Shown here: positions 17,331 to 26,309 of the stretch, one piece after another
How the letters are laid out: every line of letters begins with the position of its first letter
How positions within the stretch are numbered: position 1 is the stretch's first letter
NCBI GenBank assembly: GCA_019694335.1
Contig: JAIBCD010000001.1
Span: 1 to 64,000 of the forward strand
Reading direction: 5' to 3'
Length of the DNA: 64,000 nucleotides
DNA from: Rhodospirillaceae bacterium
Lineage (GTDB): Bacteria; Pseudomonadota; Alphaproteobacteria; Rhodospirillales; Rhodospirillaceae
Notes under the pieces: model-generated
Seen by the model: the letters and a program-made list of their open reading frames with translations, nothing else
Database searches by the model: none
Told to the model about the DNA's origin: nothing
Translations under genes and position numbers: made by a program

Positions 17331-18932
17331 ATGAACTTCAAGCGTCATCTTCTGGCCGGTCTCGCGGCGGCGGTATTGGCCACGCAAGCCCCGGCACAAG
17401 CGGCCCCGGTGGAGTTCGACGACGCCACCGTCGCGGAACTCCAGGCCGCCATGGCCGCCGGCACGCTTACCTCCGAGAAGCTGATCGAACTGTGCCTCGC
17501 GCGCATCCAGGCCTATGACGCCCAGGGGCCGAAGCTGCACGCGGTGATGGCGCTCAATCCCAAGGCGCTGGAACAGGCCAAGGCGCTGGACGCCGAACGC
17601 AAGGCCAAGGGCCCGCGCTCGCCGCTCCACGGCATCCCGGTGGTGTTCAAGGACAATTTCGACACCTTCGACATGCCCACGACCGGCGGCTCGGTGCTGC
17701 TGGAAGGCTCGATCCCGCCCAAGGACGCCTTCGTGGTGAAGAAGCTGCGCGATGCCGGCGCGATCATCTTCGCCAAGGTGAATTTGTCGGAATTCGCGGG
17801 CGGCGCGACCTATAGCTCCCTCGGCGGCCAATCGCTCAACCCGCACGACCTCGCGCGGTCGCCGGCGGGTTCGTCTGGCGGCACCGGCGTTTCCATCGCG
17901 GCGGGCTACGCGCCGCTCGGCATGGGCACCGACACCGGCGGTTCGGTGCGCGGGCCGTCCGCGGCCAACGGCGTGGTCGGCATGCGGCCCTCGATGGGCT
18001 TGCTGTCGCGCTCCGGCATCATCCCGCTGGCGCTGATCTTCGACACCGGCGGCCCCTTGGTGCGCAATGTCTCGGACGTGGCCGCGATGCTGTCGGTGAT
18101 GGTCGGCGTCGATCCCGCCGACGAAGCCACCAAGGCCAGCGAAGGCAAGTTCGAGAAGGATTACACCAAAAACCTGAAGGCCGACGCGCTCAAGGGCGCC
18201 CGCCTCGGCATCGTCCGCGATCTGATGGGACAGGATCCGGAAGTCGACTGGGCGATCACCTCGGCCATGGACCAGATGAAGAAGGCCGGGGCCACGATCG
18301 TCGATGTCCACTATCCCAAGTGGCTCCTGGAAAGCAGCCGCGAGTACTACAACGCCGTGCGCTGGCCGGAATTCCCGGTGCAGATGAAGGCCTATCTCGC
18401 GACCCTCGGGCCCAAGTACCCCAAGTCGCTGGAGGAGATGATCGAGCGCGCCGAGAAGTTCACCACCAGCCGTCCCGACGGCGCGCGGCCAAACCCGGTG
18501 CGCTGGGCGCTGTTCAAGCAGGAAGCCGCCAGCGGCACCATGCAGGACTACCGTTATCTGTCGGTGAAGGAGCACATCCTGCCGGCCATCCGTGCCACGA
18601 TGAACGGCGTGTTCGCGGCCAATAAGCTGGATGCGATCATCTACCCGACCTCGTCGCGCAAGACCCCGCTGATCGCGGGCGGCGGCGGGGGTGACGGCGG
18701 CGGCGTGGGCGGCACCAATATCGTCAGCCTGTCGGGCGTGCCCGATCTGGTGGTGCCCGCGGGCTTCACCGGCGACAACCTGCCGGTCGGCATTTCCTTT
18801 GTCGGCACCGCGTTCACCGAAGGCAAGATTCTCGGCCTCGGCTACAGCTTCGAACAGGCGACCCATGCCCGCCGGCGCCCGGTGCACACACCGGCGCTGC
18901 CGAACGCGAAAATCGAGGTGAAGGGCGGTTAG
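17331..18932 (+). CDS. exported amidase 2 (tandem copy)
   Basis: A 533-residue amidase-signature enzyme, strongly similar to amidase 1 over its whole length (AELQAAM.AGTLTSEKL, GGSVLLEGSIPPKDAF, PKWLLE, VRWPEFPVQ). The triad is kept: Lys in VVFKDNFDT, SPAGSSGG and GTDTGGSVRGP. The signal peptide ends near AQAAPVE. ATG 17331 is used because TGGGGAGGCGACC precedes it; the open frame extends upstream into the hairpin without a plausible start. Differences from amidase 1 cluster in the loop around RNVSDVAAML and in a Gly-rich stretch near residue 450, so substrate preference may differ. Confidence 0.9.
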   Translation: MNFKRHLLAGLAAAVLATQAPAQAAPVEFDDATVAELQAAMAAGTLTSEKLIELCLARIQAYDAQGPKLHAVMALNPKALEQAKALDAERKAKGPRSPLHGIPVVFKDNFDTFDMPTTGGSVLLEGSIPPKDAFVVKKLRDAGAIIFAKVNLSEFAGGATYSSLGGQSLNPHDLARSPAGSSGGTGVSIAAGYAPLGMGTDTGGSVRGPSAANGVVGMRPSMGLLSRSGIIPLALIFDTGGPLVRNVSDVAAMLSVMVGVDPADEATKASEGKFEKDYTKNLKADALKGARLGIVRDLMGQDPEVDWAITSAMDQMKKAGATIVDVHYPKWLLESSREYYNAVRWPEFPVQMKAYLATLGPKYPKSLEEMIERAEKFTTSRPDGARPNPVRWALFKQEAASGTMQDYRYLSVKEHILPAIRATMNGVFAANKLDAIIYPTSSRKTPLIAGGGGGDGGGVGGTNIVSLSGVPDLVVPAGFTGDNLPVGISFVGTAFTEGKILGLGYSFEQATHARRRPVHTPALPNAKIEVKGG

Positions 18933-18955
18933 CGCCTTTCAAATAGGGAGGACAC

Positions 18956-20557
18956 ATGATGAATCGTTTTCTGATTGGCGCCGTGATGACGTCGGCGCTG
19001 GCGCTCGCGGCCTGCTCGAAGCAGGAGACCGCAAAGCCGTATGCGGTCGAGGAAGTCTCGCTCGCCAAGCTCGCGGCGGATCTTGCTGCCAAGCAGACCA
19101 CCTCGGTCGCGGTCACCCAGGCCTATATCGACCGCATCAAGCAGTACGACGCCAACCTGCATGCGATCATCGCGGTCGTGCCCGACGCCTTGAAACAGGC
19201 GGCGGCGTCGGATCAGCGCCGCAAGGAAGGCAAGGCGCTCGGCCCCCTCGACGGCGTACCGATCATCCTCAAGGACAACATCGACGCGGTCGGCGTGGCG
19301 ACCACGGCGGGTTCCTACGCGCTGATCGACAATCTGCCGGCGAAGGACTCCGAAGTCGTGCGGCGTCTGCGCGGCGCGGGCGTCGTCATCCTCGCCAAGG
19401 CCAATCTCTCGCAATGGGCGGGCCGGCGCAGCCGCGGCGGCGCGTCGTTCAGCGGCTCGACCGTCGGCGGCAATCCGCACAACCCCTATGACCTCGCGCG
19501 CTCGCCCGCCGGGTCCAGCTCCGGCCCGGGTATCGCCGTGGCCACGAGTTTCGCCGCCGCCGCGCTCGGCAGCGACACCACCGGCTCGATCATCGGGCCC
19601 AGCTCGATGAACGGCATCGTCGGCATGCGGCCGACCTATGCGCTGGTCTCGCGCCACGGCGTGGTGCCGATCACCGAAGCCCAGGATTCCATCGGCCCCA
19701 TGGCGCGCACGGTGGAGGACGAAGCCATGCTGCTGACCGTGATGGCGGGCTCCGATCCCGCCGACCCGGCCACCAAGGACGCCGACGCCCATAAGACGGA
19801 TTACACCAAGGGCCTCAAGGCCGACGCGCTCAAGGGCGTGCGGCTGGGCGTGCTGCACGGCTACAGCGGCAACAACGAGAAGACCAAGCCGGTGTTCGAT
19901 GCCGCCCTCGAGGTGCTGAAGGCGCAGGGCGCGGAACTGGTGGATGTGCCCGACGATTTCATGGAGAACGTGAGCGAACAGGCCAGCCGCAGCGAGGACT
20001 GGAACTTCAAGCACGATCTTGAGGCGTATCTCAAGGACGCGCCGCCGGCGGTGAAGATCCGCAACATGGCCGACCTGATCGCCTTCAGTAAGGCCGAGGA
20101 GCACGAGAAGCTCCATGGCATCGAGTTGTTCGAATCCGCCGAGGCGACCACCGGCGGCCTCGAAAATCCCGAATACGTCCAGATGCGCGAATACATCAAG
20201 CGCAAGACCGGCCCCGAAGGCCTGGGCAAGGCGCTGGCGGATTATAACGTGAGCGCGTTGGTGCTGCTGACGCGCGGCCCCGCGCCGCTCTTGGTGCCAG
20301 ACGGCACCCGCAGCGAAGCCCCGCGCGGCGACCGGGCCAAGGGCCCGCCGTCCATGAGCCAGATGGCCGCCGTCGCCGGTTATCCCGACCTCAACGTACC
20401 AATGGGCCTGGTCGATGGCTTGCCGGTCGGGATTTCCTTCGTCGGCGCGCCGTGGTCGGAGCAGAACCTGCTGGCCTATGGCTATGCCTACGAGCAGGCC
20501 AGCCACAAGCGCGTACCGCCCGAGGCCTATAAGAAGGCCGTGGTGGGGCAGAAATAA
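18956..20557 (+). CDS. lipoprotein amidase 3 (amidase-signature family)
   Basis: A 533-residue amidase more distant from the other two. Its N-terminus has a lipobox, ALAACS (Cys20), so it is probably membrane-anchored and not freely soluble. Catalytic marks are IILKDNIDAVG, SPAGSSSGPG and GSDTTGSIIGPSS; the last two differ slightly from the GSSGG and TGGS norm but keep both Ser. A run of Arg/Gly (GRRSRGGASFSG) is inserted before the cis-Ser loop. GGGAGGACAC precedes ATG 18956, 23 bp after amidase 2, which suggests one operon ending at the terminator at 20591. Confidence 0.88.
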   Translation: MMNRFLIGAVMTSALALAACSKQETAKPYAVEEVSLAKLAADLAAKQTTSVAVTQAYIDRIKQYDANLHAIIAVVPDALKQAAASDQRRKEGKALGPLDGVPIILKDNIDAVGVATTAGSYALIDNLPAKDSEVVRRLRGAGVVILAKANLSQWAGRRSRGGASFSGSTVGGNPHNPYDLARSPAGSSSGPGIAVATSFAAAALGSDTTGSIIGPSSMNGIVGMRPTYALVSRHGVVPITEAQDSIGPMARTVEDEAMLLTVMAGSDPADPATKDADAHKTDYTKGLKADALKGVRLGVLHGYSGNNEKTKPVFDAALEVLKAQGAELVDVPDDFMENVSEQASRSEDWNFKHDLEAYLKDAPPAVKIRNMADLIAFSKAEEHEKLHGIELFESAEATTGGLENPEYVQMREYIKRKTGPEGLGKALADYNVSALVLLTRGPAPLLVPDGTRSEAPRGDRAKGPPSMSQMAAVAGYPDLNVPMGLVDGLPVGISFVGAPWSEQNLLAYGYAYEQASHKRVPPEAYKKAVVGQK

Positions 20558-20590
20558 CGGCCACCCCGGCCACCCCGGTCGCCAAAAGAC

Positions 20591-20624
20591 AAAGCCCGCC
20601 ACACAGTGGCGGGCTTTGCTTTTT
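20591..20624. terminator. terminator shared by amidase operon and convergent hydrolase
   Basis: AAAGCCCGCCAC (20591-20602) pairs with GTGGCGGGCTTT (20606-20617) around ACA, followed by GCTTTTTC. It lies between two convergent genes. The A-start and T-end of the stem mean it can work on both strands, best for the amidase side. Confidence 0.85.
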
Positions 20625-20642
20625 CGGACTCCGCGCGATTTA

Positions 20643-21569
20643 TCAGGCGACGTCGCGGATGTGTTTGTTGAACCAGCGGATGGTGTGCGACCAGGCCTCG
20701 GTGGCCGCGGCCTTGTTGTAGCGTTCGGGCGTGGCGTCGTTGAAGAAGCCGTGCACGGAGTCCGGATAGATGTGGCCTTCGTACACGATCTTGTTCTTCT
20801 TCAGCTCGGCCTCCTGCGCGGGGTAGGCGCCCGCCAAGGCCTTATCGAGCGCGCCGTGGTGGATCAGGATCGCGGCCTTGATCTTGGGCACGTCCTCGGG
20901 CTTCGCGGCGCCGCCGTAGAACGGGGCGGCCGCGCCCAGGTCCGGGCCCAGGAGGGTGGCGAGGGTGTTGGAGAGCCCGCCCCCGAAGCAGAAGCCGGTC
21001 GAGGCGATCTTGCCGGTGCACTCGGGTCGCGCCTTCAGCCAGCGCGCCGCCGCGACGAAATCGTTGATGCGCTTGGCGGGGTCGATCTTGGTGAACAGGT
21101 CGCCGACGTTGCCGTCGTCGCCGGGCTCGCCGCCGCCCGGCGACAGCGCGTCGGGCGCGAAGGCCACGAAATTCTCCAGCGCGAAGCGGCGCGCGACGTC
21201 CTCGGTGTGCGGGTTCAGGCCGCGGTTCTCGTGGATCACCAGAACGCCCGGCAATTTTTGCAAGGTCGCGGAACGGGTGTCGGCGCTGAAGGGGCGCACC
21301 AGATAGCCCCTGATGTAGCCGTTGCCGTCCGGCGAGGGCAAGGTCTCGTAGCTCGCCTTGATGCGCTCGTCGTCCTTGCGGATCTGCTGGCCAAGCGCGT
21401 AGTTCGGCATCAACGCCTCGGCGAGCGCCGCGACGGTCAGGCCGCCGACGGCGAATTTCTGCAATCCATCCATGAACGCGCGGCGGTCGATCTCGCCGTG
21501 GATGAATTGGCTATAAAGGTCCACCGCCTCCGTGGGCAGTTTCTTGCGTTCGCGAATTATGTGGTTCAT
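20643..21569 (-). CDS. dienelactone hydrolase family protein, probably Tat-exported
   Basis: A 308-residue alpha/beta hydrolase of the dienelactone hydrolase family (YghX-like). The nucleophile elbow is GFCFGGG with Cys, HENRGL carries the Glu of the family's Cys-Glu relay, and HGFFND supplies the catalytic His. Before the domain, residues 28-62 (IDRRAFMDGLQKFAVGG...ALGQQ) look like a Tat-type signal after an extended N-region, so it may be exported. The start has AGGAGGAACCC upstream. The true substrate is not a safe call; many members act on esters or lactones other than dienelactone. It converges on the amidase operon. Confidence 0.85.
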   Translation of the reverse strand: MNHIIRERKKLPTEAVDLYSQFIHGEIDRRAFMDGLQKFAVGGLTVAALAEALMPNYALGQQIRKDDERIKASYETLPSPDGNGYIRGYLVRPFSADTRSATLQKLPGVLVIHENRGLNPHTEDVARRFALENFVAFAPDALSPGGGEPGDDGNVGDLFTKIDPAKRINDFVAAARWLKARPECTGKIASTGFCFGGGLSNTLATLLGPDLGAAAPFYGGAAKPEDVPKIKAAILIHHGALDKALAGAYPAQEAELKKNKIVYEGHIYPDSVHGFFNDATPERYNKAAATEAWSHTIRWFNKHIRDVA

Positions 21570-21860
21570 GGCCGGGTTCCTCCTGAAAAGTGGTCGGTCC
21601 TAGGTCTGTCGCGTCATGGCGGAAGTGCCGCCGCCCCGCGGCGAATCCGGTGAGTCAGGGCGAGGGCGCGCGCCGGCGTCTTCAGGTGCCGGCAGCGCGC
21701 GGATAACAGCAGCGCAAGTGCCGGCGTGCGGATGTCATGATCGTCCCCTCCGGATCATTCTGCCCCCATGACCCTAAGGCCTCGGCTGAGGCGCGGCAAC
21801 GGCGCTGGCGGGGGTATGCCCCGGGCGGTAAAGTCGATGTGAAGGTAAGGGAGAGGGCTC

Positions 21861-23072
21861 ATGCGCCATATCGCCGCTGCCGTCATCTGCGCTATCGCGC
21901 TGGCCGGTCCCGTGGCCGCGCAATCGGGGCAAACCGGGCCGGCGAAAATGGCCCCGCGGTTCGAGGTCGATCCGTTCTGGCCCAAGCCCTTGCCAAATCA
22001 CTGGGTGACCGGCTCGACCATCGGCCTGTCCATCGACGCCGCCGACAATGTCTGGACCATCCACCGGCCCGAAGCCGTGGACGCGAATTTCAGGGCCGCC
22101 GACCTCACCGCCGCCGATGCGGCCGATCCCGAGGCGCTGGCTTCCGCACCGGGATCGGTCAGCAAGACCGATCCTATCGGCCTGTGCTGCAAGGTCGCGC
22201 CGCCGGTGCTGGTTTATGACGCCGCCGGCGCCATGATCAAATCCTGGGGTGGAAAAGGGCAGGGCTACGACTGGCCCGACAGCAACCACGGCATCACGGT
22301 CGATCACAAAGGCAATGTCTGGCTGGCCGGCAACGGCGACAAGGACACGCAGATCCTGAAGTTCACCAACACCGGCAGATTCCTGCTGCAGCTCGGCCGC
22401 CACGGCGTGCATAACGGCAGCAACGATCTCGAGAATTTCTGGAAGCCGACGCGCATCTTCCCGGACCCCGCCGCCAACGAGATTTACGTCTCGGACGGCT
22501 ATGGCAACCGGCGCGTGATCGTGTTCGACGCCGACACCGGAAAATACAAACGCCACTGGGGGGCCTACGGCGCCAAGCCCGACGACGCCAAGATGCCGCC
22601 CTACAATCCGTCCGCGCCGCCGTCGAAGCAGTTCTCCACGGTCCACTGCGTGATCGTGTCCAACGACGGCTTTGTCTATGTCTGCGACCGGGTCAACGAC
22701 CGCATCCAGGTGTTCAAGAAGGACGGCACCTTCGTGAAGGAGGCGCGGGTCGATCCCAAGACCTACCGCTCGGGCGCGGTCTGGGACATGGCGTTCAGCC
22801 GCGATCCCCAGCAGACCTATATCTACGCCGCCAACGGCGTGGACGAGAAAGTGAACGTCCTGCTGCGCAGCACGCTCGAAGTGCTGACTTCGTTCGGCGA
22901 TGGCGGCCGTCAGCCGGGGCAGTTCTTCGGTGTCCACAACCTCGCCACCGACTCCAAAGGCAACCTCTACACGGCCGAGACCTATACCGGCGCGCGCGTG
23001 CAGCGGTTCATCTTCAAGGGCCTGGCCCCGGTGAAGGCCGCCCAGGGCGTGCCGTCGCCGGCCGGCAAATAG
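21861..23072 (+). CDS. exported beta-propeller (NHL-repeat) protein 1
   Basis: A 403-residue secreted protein: signal peptide to about residue 20 (GPVAAQ), then a beta-propeller of NHL-type blades. Blades show as GITVDHKGNVWLAG, IYVSDGYGNRRVIVFDADTG, VYVCDRVNDRIQVFKKDGT and GNLYTAETYTGARVQRF. The mature start has F.VDPFWPKPLP and a later IGLCCKVAPPVLVYD, both shared with the two propellers at 50160 and 51596. Such propellers bind ligands or act as lyases, as in the peptidyl-hydroxyglycine lyase; no catalytic set is obvious here. Its TAG is one base before the start of the next gene. Confidence 0.82.
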   Translation: MRHIAAAVICAIALAGPVAAQSGQTGPAKMAPRFEVDPFWPKPLPNHWVTGSTIGLSIDAADNVWTIHRPEAVDANFRAADLTAADAADPEALASAPGSVSKTDPIGLCCKVAPPVLVYDAAGAMIKSWGGKGQGYDWPDSNHGITVDHKGNVWLAGNGDKDTQILKFTNTGRFLLQLGRHGVHNGSNDLENFWKPTRIFPDPAANEIYVSDGYGNRRVIVFDADTGKYKRHWGAYGAKPDDAKMPPYNPSAPPSKQFSTVHCVIVSNDGFVYVCDRVNDRIQVFKKDGTFVKEARVDPKTYRSGAVWDMAFSRDPQQTYIYAANGVDEKVNVLLRSTLEVLTSFGDGGRQPGQFFGVHNLATDSKGNLYTAETYTGARVQRFIFKGLAPVKAAQGVPSPAGK

Positions 23073-23073
23073 A

Positions 23074-23445
23074 ATGTCGCTCGCGCAGATTCTGAATCTG
23101 TCGCGGCCCCGGCTCGCCGTTGGCGTGCTGGTGGGCAGCGTGGCGGTGGTTGCGTTCTCGCTGCATTCCTTGCGCTATCACCCCAAGGTGTTCGATGCCT
23201 GCGCGGGTGTCGCTTCCGTCACCACGCCGGAGAATGCCGCATTCGAGCGCGCGGCCGAGATCTACCTGCGCCAGACGCGCAACTGGTCGTTGGGGGATTA
23301 CTGCATCGACAAGAATGCGCGCGCCGGCGATGAACACCGGGTTTCGGTGTTCCGCCGGGGGATGCTGGTCGGCGGCGGCGAAGGCTTCAGGATACGGATC
23401 GACCCGGCGACGATGACGGTAAAAGGGGAACTGGCGCATGAATGA
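23074..23445 (+). CDS. small membrane-anchored protein, unknown
   Basis: A 123-residue protein I do not recognise. Residues 14-30 (AVGVLVGSVAVVAFSL) form one membrane segment close to the N-terminus; the rest is a small soluble domain, probably periplasmic, with two Cys (DACAGV and GDYCID) that could bond. It starts one base after the propeller gene and overlaps the aldolase start by 8 bp, so the three genes are probably co-transcribed. Confidence 0.65.
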   Translation: MSLAQILNLSRPRLAVGVLVGSVAVVAFSLHSLRYHPKVFDACAGVASVTTPENAAFERAAEIYLRQTRNWSLGDYCIDKNARAGDEHRVSVFRRGMLVGGGEGFRIRIDPATMTVKGELAHE

Positions 23446-24370
23446 CCACGCCGCCGATTGGGAGGGCTGCGCGCCGTTGCGCGCCGATCTCGCGCTCGCG
23501 CTGCGGGCCGCGTTTCACCACGACCTTGCCGAAGGCGTATGCAATCACTTTAGCGTCGCCTTGCCCGACGGCTCCGACCGCTTCCTGATCAACCCGCGCG
23601 GTCTGGCGTGGGACGAGGTCGGCGCGCGGGATATCGTGATGGTGGACGTGGCGGGCGAAAAGCTGGCCGGGCGGCATGAGGTCGAGTCCACCGCCATGTT
23701 CATCCACGCCGGTGTGCACCGGATCGCGCGCAAGACCTGCGTGCTGCATACCCATATGCCTTACGCCACGGCGCTCACGCTCACCGAGGCGCGGGCGCTC
23801 GACACGGCGCTGTCCCAGAACGCCATGCGCTTTCATGGGCGCCTCGCGGTCGATCGGGCCTACAACGGCCTGGCGCTCGACGCCACCGAAGGAGACCGGA
23901 TCGCGCGCGCGATGAACGGCGCGGATGTGGTGTTCCTGGCCAACCACGGCGTGATCGTGTGCGGCACGCGCGTCGACTACGCCTACGACGACCTCTATTA
24001 CCTGGAACGCGCCTGTGAGGCGCAGGTGCTTGCCATGTCCACGGGCAGCCGGTTGGCGCCGGTGGCGGAACCGGTGGCGGCCAAGGTCGCCGCGCAGATG
24101 GTGGGCGAGCAGCTGCAAGCCACGCTGATTTTTGAATCCTTGCGGCGGCGTTTCCAGGAACCGCGACGGCCTTGGTCGGAAGGCTGGGCGCGGCTAAGAT
24201 GGCCGCGCATTTCCGGGGAGGGACGTGATGATGCGGTGGCTTTGCGCGGTGGCGGCTTTTCTGGCCCTGGGCGGGACGGCTTCGGCCGCGACGACCTCGG
24301 CCGCGACGACTTGGCCGGACGCCAAACTTTACGTCTCCGCCGACTGGCTCAAGGGCCAGGCCGCCAATGA
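23438..24370 (+). CDS. class II aldolase/adducin-family protein with a run-on C-terminus
   Basis: A zinc aldolase or decarboxylase-type enzyme. Ligands are visible as CVLHTHMPYA (HxH) and LANHGVIV (third His), with a Glu in HEVESTAMF as the likely catalytic acid. The family domain ends near residue 240 (ESLRRRF). Here the frame goes on without a stop to residue 310. The last 47 codons overlap the rhodanese gene in another frame and read as low-complexity GRDDLGRDDL. A lost stop codon or a frameshift near 24180-24230 is likely; a real 143-bp overlap is possible. The substrate is unknown. Confidence 0.8.
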   Translation: MNDHAADWEGCAPLRADLALALRAAFHHDLAEGVCNHFSVALPDGSDRFLINPRGLAWDEVGARDIVMVDVAGEKLAGRHEVESTAMFIHAGVHRIARKTCVLHTHMPYATALTLTEARALDTALSQNAMRFHGRLAVDRAYNGLALDATEGDRIARAMNGADVVFLANHGVIVCGTRVDYAYDDLYYLERACEAQVLAMSTGSRLAPVAEPVAAKVAAQMVGEQLQATLIFESLRRRFQEPRRPWSEGWARLRWPRISGEGRDDAVALRGGGFSGPGRDGFGRDDLGRDDLAGRQTLRLRRLAQGPGRQ

Positions 24371-25154
24371 CGATCTCGTGCTGCTGCACCTCGGCGCACC
24401 GGAAGCCTATCAGGCGGGGCATATCGCGGGCGCGCGGCTCGCGCGCCTGGACATGTTCGCCCACAAGGATCCGAACCCAGAAGCGCTGACGTTGGAAATG
24501 CCTACCGCCGATGAACTCCATGCGTCCCTGGAACGCCTCGGCGTCTCGGACAATTCCAAGGTGGTGATCTATTTCAAGGATGCGGCGATTCAATCCGCCA
24601 CCCGCGTGATCTTCACGTTCTATTCCGCGGGCCTCGGTGACCGCATCCGTCTCCTCGACGGCGGATTCGAGGCCTGGCAGCAGGCGGGCAATCCCACGAC
24701 CCAGGATGCCCCAACCGTCACCGCCGGCAAACTCGCGCCGCTGCGGATGCGCTCGCCGGTGGTGGACGCCGCCTTCGTGCAGAGTCACCTGAACAGCGCC
24801 GGCTACAAGGTGGTCGATGCCCGCGCGCCGGAGTTTTACGCCGGCACGCAAGTCGGCGGATCGGCCGCGCAGCCGCATCTCAAAGGCCATATCGCCGGCG
24901 CGGTCAGCATTCCGTTCTCGTCGATCACCGGCGCGGGCCAGAAGCTCAAGACGCCCGAAGAGATCGCCGCCGCCTTCAAGGCCGCGGGCTTCAAGCCTGG
25001 CGACAAGGCGATCGTCTATTGCCACATCGGCCAGCAGGCCAGCGCGGTCGCCTTCGCCGCGCGATCCGTGGGGATCGAGGCGCTGCTCTACGACGGCTCG
25101 TTCCAGGACTGGTCGCGCCGCAACCTCCCGGTCGAGGCCGCGCCGCCCAAGTGA
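24228..25154 (+). CDS. exported two-domain sulfurtransferase (rhodanese)
   Basis: A 308-residue protein with a signal peptide (cleavage near ASAAT) and two rhodanese domains. Domain 1 (about 35-160) has HIAGARL and GLGDRIRLLDGGFEAW but no catalytic Cys (VVIYFKDAAIQSA). Domain 2 (about 180-300) has GHIAGAVSIPF and the active-site loop IVYCHIGQQAS with Cys. Tandem rhodaneses normally keep only the C-terminal Cys. It probably moves sulfane sulfur to a thiophilic acceptor outside the cytoplasm. GGGGAGGGACG precedes ATG 24228; ATG 24231 is an alternative. A 15-bp tandem repeat at 24282-24311 codes for AATTSAATT just after the signal. Confidence 0.85.
   Translation: MMRWLCAVAAFLALGGTASAATTSAATTWPDAKLYVSADWLKGQAANDDLVLLHLGAPEAYQAGHIAGARLARLDMFAHKDPNPEALTLEMPTADELHASLERLGVSDNSKVVIYFKDAAIQSATRVIFTFYSAGLGDRIRLLDGGFEAWQQAGNPTTQDAPTVTAGKLAPLRMRSPVVDAAFVQSHLNSAGYKVVDARAPEFYAGTQVGGSAAQPHLKGHIAGAVSIPFSSITGAGQKLKTPEEIAAAFKAAGFKPGDKAIVYCHIGQQASAVAFAARSVGIEALLYDGSFQDWSRRNLPVEAAPPK
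24282..24311 (+). repeat. 15-bp tandem duplication in rhodanese signal region
   Basis: TCGGCCGCGACGACC is repeated at once as TCGGCCGCGACGACT (one base differs). In the rhodanese frame it gives a repeated SAATT. In the overlapping aldolase frame it gives the repeated GRDDL. Confidence 0.8.
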
Positions 25155-25351
25155 ATGGCGTCGTATATGTTACGGCTGGATGACATTTTTGGCCGTTCGC
25201 CGCCCGGCAGCCAGTTCTTAGCTCATTGAATTATATCTAAAATTCGGCAGCGACCGGATGGCTCGCCACTGCGCGCGCGAACCGCGCGGTATTGCCCTTA
25301 TGCGTCGGGTTTGAGACACAGCCTCCCACCGTTCCCGTGAGGAGCCCTGGC

Positions 25352-25888
25352 TTGAAACCGATCTGGTGCGCGACCCTTGCAGCCGCTGTTCTCGTGGCCC
25401 AGCCCGTGCTGGCCAAAGGCGATTTGGCGACCCCGCCGACGGCGGCCTTGCCGGAAATCTCGGAGCGCGACGACGCGGCGGAACGGGCGCTCGCGCGCAC
25501 CATCGAATCCCTGATCAAGTCCCGCCTGGCGATGGTCGAACGGGTGGCGCCGCGCCCCTCGGCGATCGAGGCCGATCCGCTGGTGATGTCGCGGCATCTC
25601 GCCGCACTCAACGACGTCTGCGACTTCTCGGAGCAGACCGTGCTTGGACTGGTCGGCGCGGCGGACGACGACGCAGCGCGCCGGCGTCTCGCCGGTGCGC
25701 TGGCGCCGGTGGTGGCGAAACACGAGCGCGATATCGCGGTGGCGTTCGAGGCGCTGGGCGCGCTGCCGTTGGGCCGCGGCAACAGCCTGCTCAAGCGGGC
25801 GGAGATCGCCGACCAGGCCTCCCAGCGCCGCGTGCTCGCGATGCTGAAGGCGCTTGCCGATCAGCGCGAAAGCCGCCTCGACCCGTGA
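25352..25888 (+). CDS. small secreted helical protein, unknown
   Basis: A 178-residue product I do not recognise. TTG 25352 is chosen because GTGAGGAG lies upstream and it opens a signal peptide (LKPIWCATLAAAVLVAQPVLAKG); an ATG 20 codons earlier has no ribosome site and would put charged residues ahead of the signal. The mature part is predicted helical, rich in Ala, Arg and Glu, with one Cys (NDVCDF). It converges on the Rap1a-like gene, 13 bp apart. Confidence 0.6.
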   Translation: MKPIWCATLAAAVLVAQPVLAKGDLATPPTAALPEISERDDAAERALARTIESLIKSRLAMVERVAPRPSAIEADPLVMSRHLAALNDVCDFSEQTVLGLVGAADDDAARRRLAGALAPVVAKHERDIAVAFEALGALPLGRGNSLLKRAEIADQASQRRVLAMLKALADQRESRLDP

Positions 25889-25901
25889 GGGCGGCCGGGC
25901 G

Positions 25902-26309
25902 CTAGGGCTTGGGGGCTTCGTCCCGGCAAGGGTACATTTCCAGCAACACGCCGAAGATCACGGTTCGCGCCGGACGGCCCGCGTCCTTGGGATTGAACTC
26001 GACGCGAGTCTTCAGCGCCGCCACCAGGGTATCGCCCCGGACTCCATTTTTGGGCAGGCACAGCCCGAGGAAACCGTCGTGGCTGTTGGTCTCCTCGTTG
26101 AACGACTGATCGACGCGATAGAAGCCGTCCATGATTCCCTGAATGTAGCTCATGCAGCGCGGGAACATGTCGCCGCCCGAAACGATGTCGCAGGCTTCGA
26201 TCACTTCGCTCGTGCGCATGAGATCGGCGGCGGACGCGGGCAATGGACACAGCATCGCGGCTGCGACGAAACTGTGGAGCGCGGCCCTGTGAATTGTCTG
26301 ACAAGTCAT
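25902..26309 (-). CDS. Rap1a/Tai-family secreted protein
   Basis: A 135-residue protein with a signal peptide (cleavage near PASAAD) and a compact cysteine-containing domain: IEACDIVSGGDMFPRCMSYIQGI, CLPKNGVRG and the end LLEMYPCRDEAP. This matches the Rap1a/Tai immunity-protein family, some members of which protect against type VI secretion effectors. No effector or secretion gene is nearby, so that role is not supported here; many family members are plain envelope proteins. The reading frame is open further upstream, but ATG 26309 gives the signal peptide. No strong ribosome site is seen. Confidence 0.7.
   Translation of the reverse strand: MTCQTIHRAALHSFVAAAMLCPLPASAADLMRTSEVIEACDIVSGGDMFPRCMSYIQGIMDGFYRVDQSFNEETNSHDGFLGLCLPKNGVRGDTLVAALKTRVEFNPKDAGRPARTVIFGVLLEMYPCRDEAPKP

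Noticed and set aside
15651..18887. A 1078-codon open frame antisense to amidases 1 and 2
   Set aside because: GC-rich third positions leave the antisense frame without stops. The sense strand has full amidase motifs, signal peptides and ribosome sites; the antisense product is a His/Arg/Gly-rich non-protein.
25902..26309. The Rap1a-like gene as part of an effector-immunity pair
   Set aside because: No toxin, VgrG, Hcp, PAAR or other type VI gene is present, and the neighbour is a small helical secreted protein without toxin marks.
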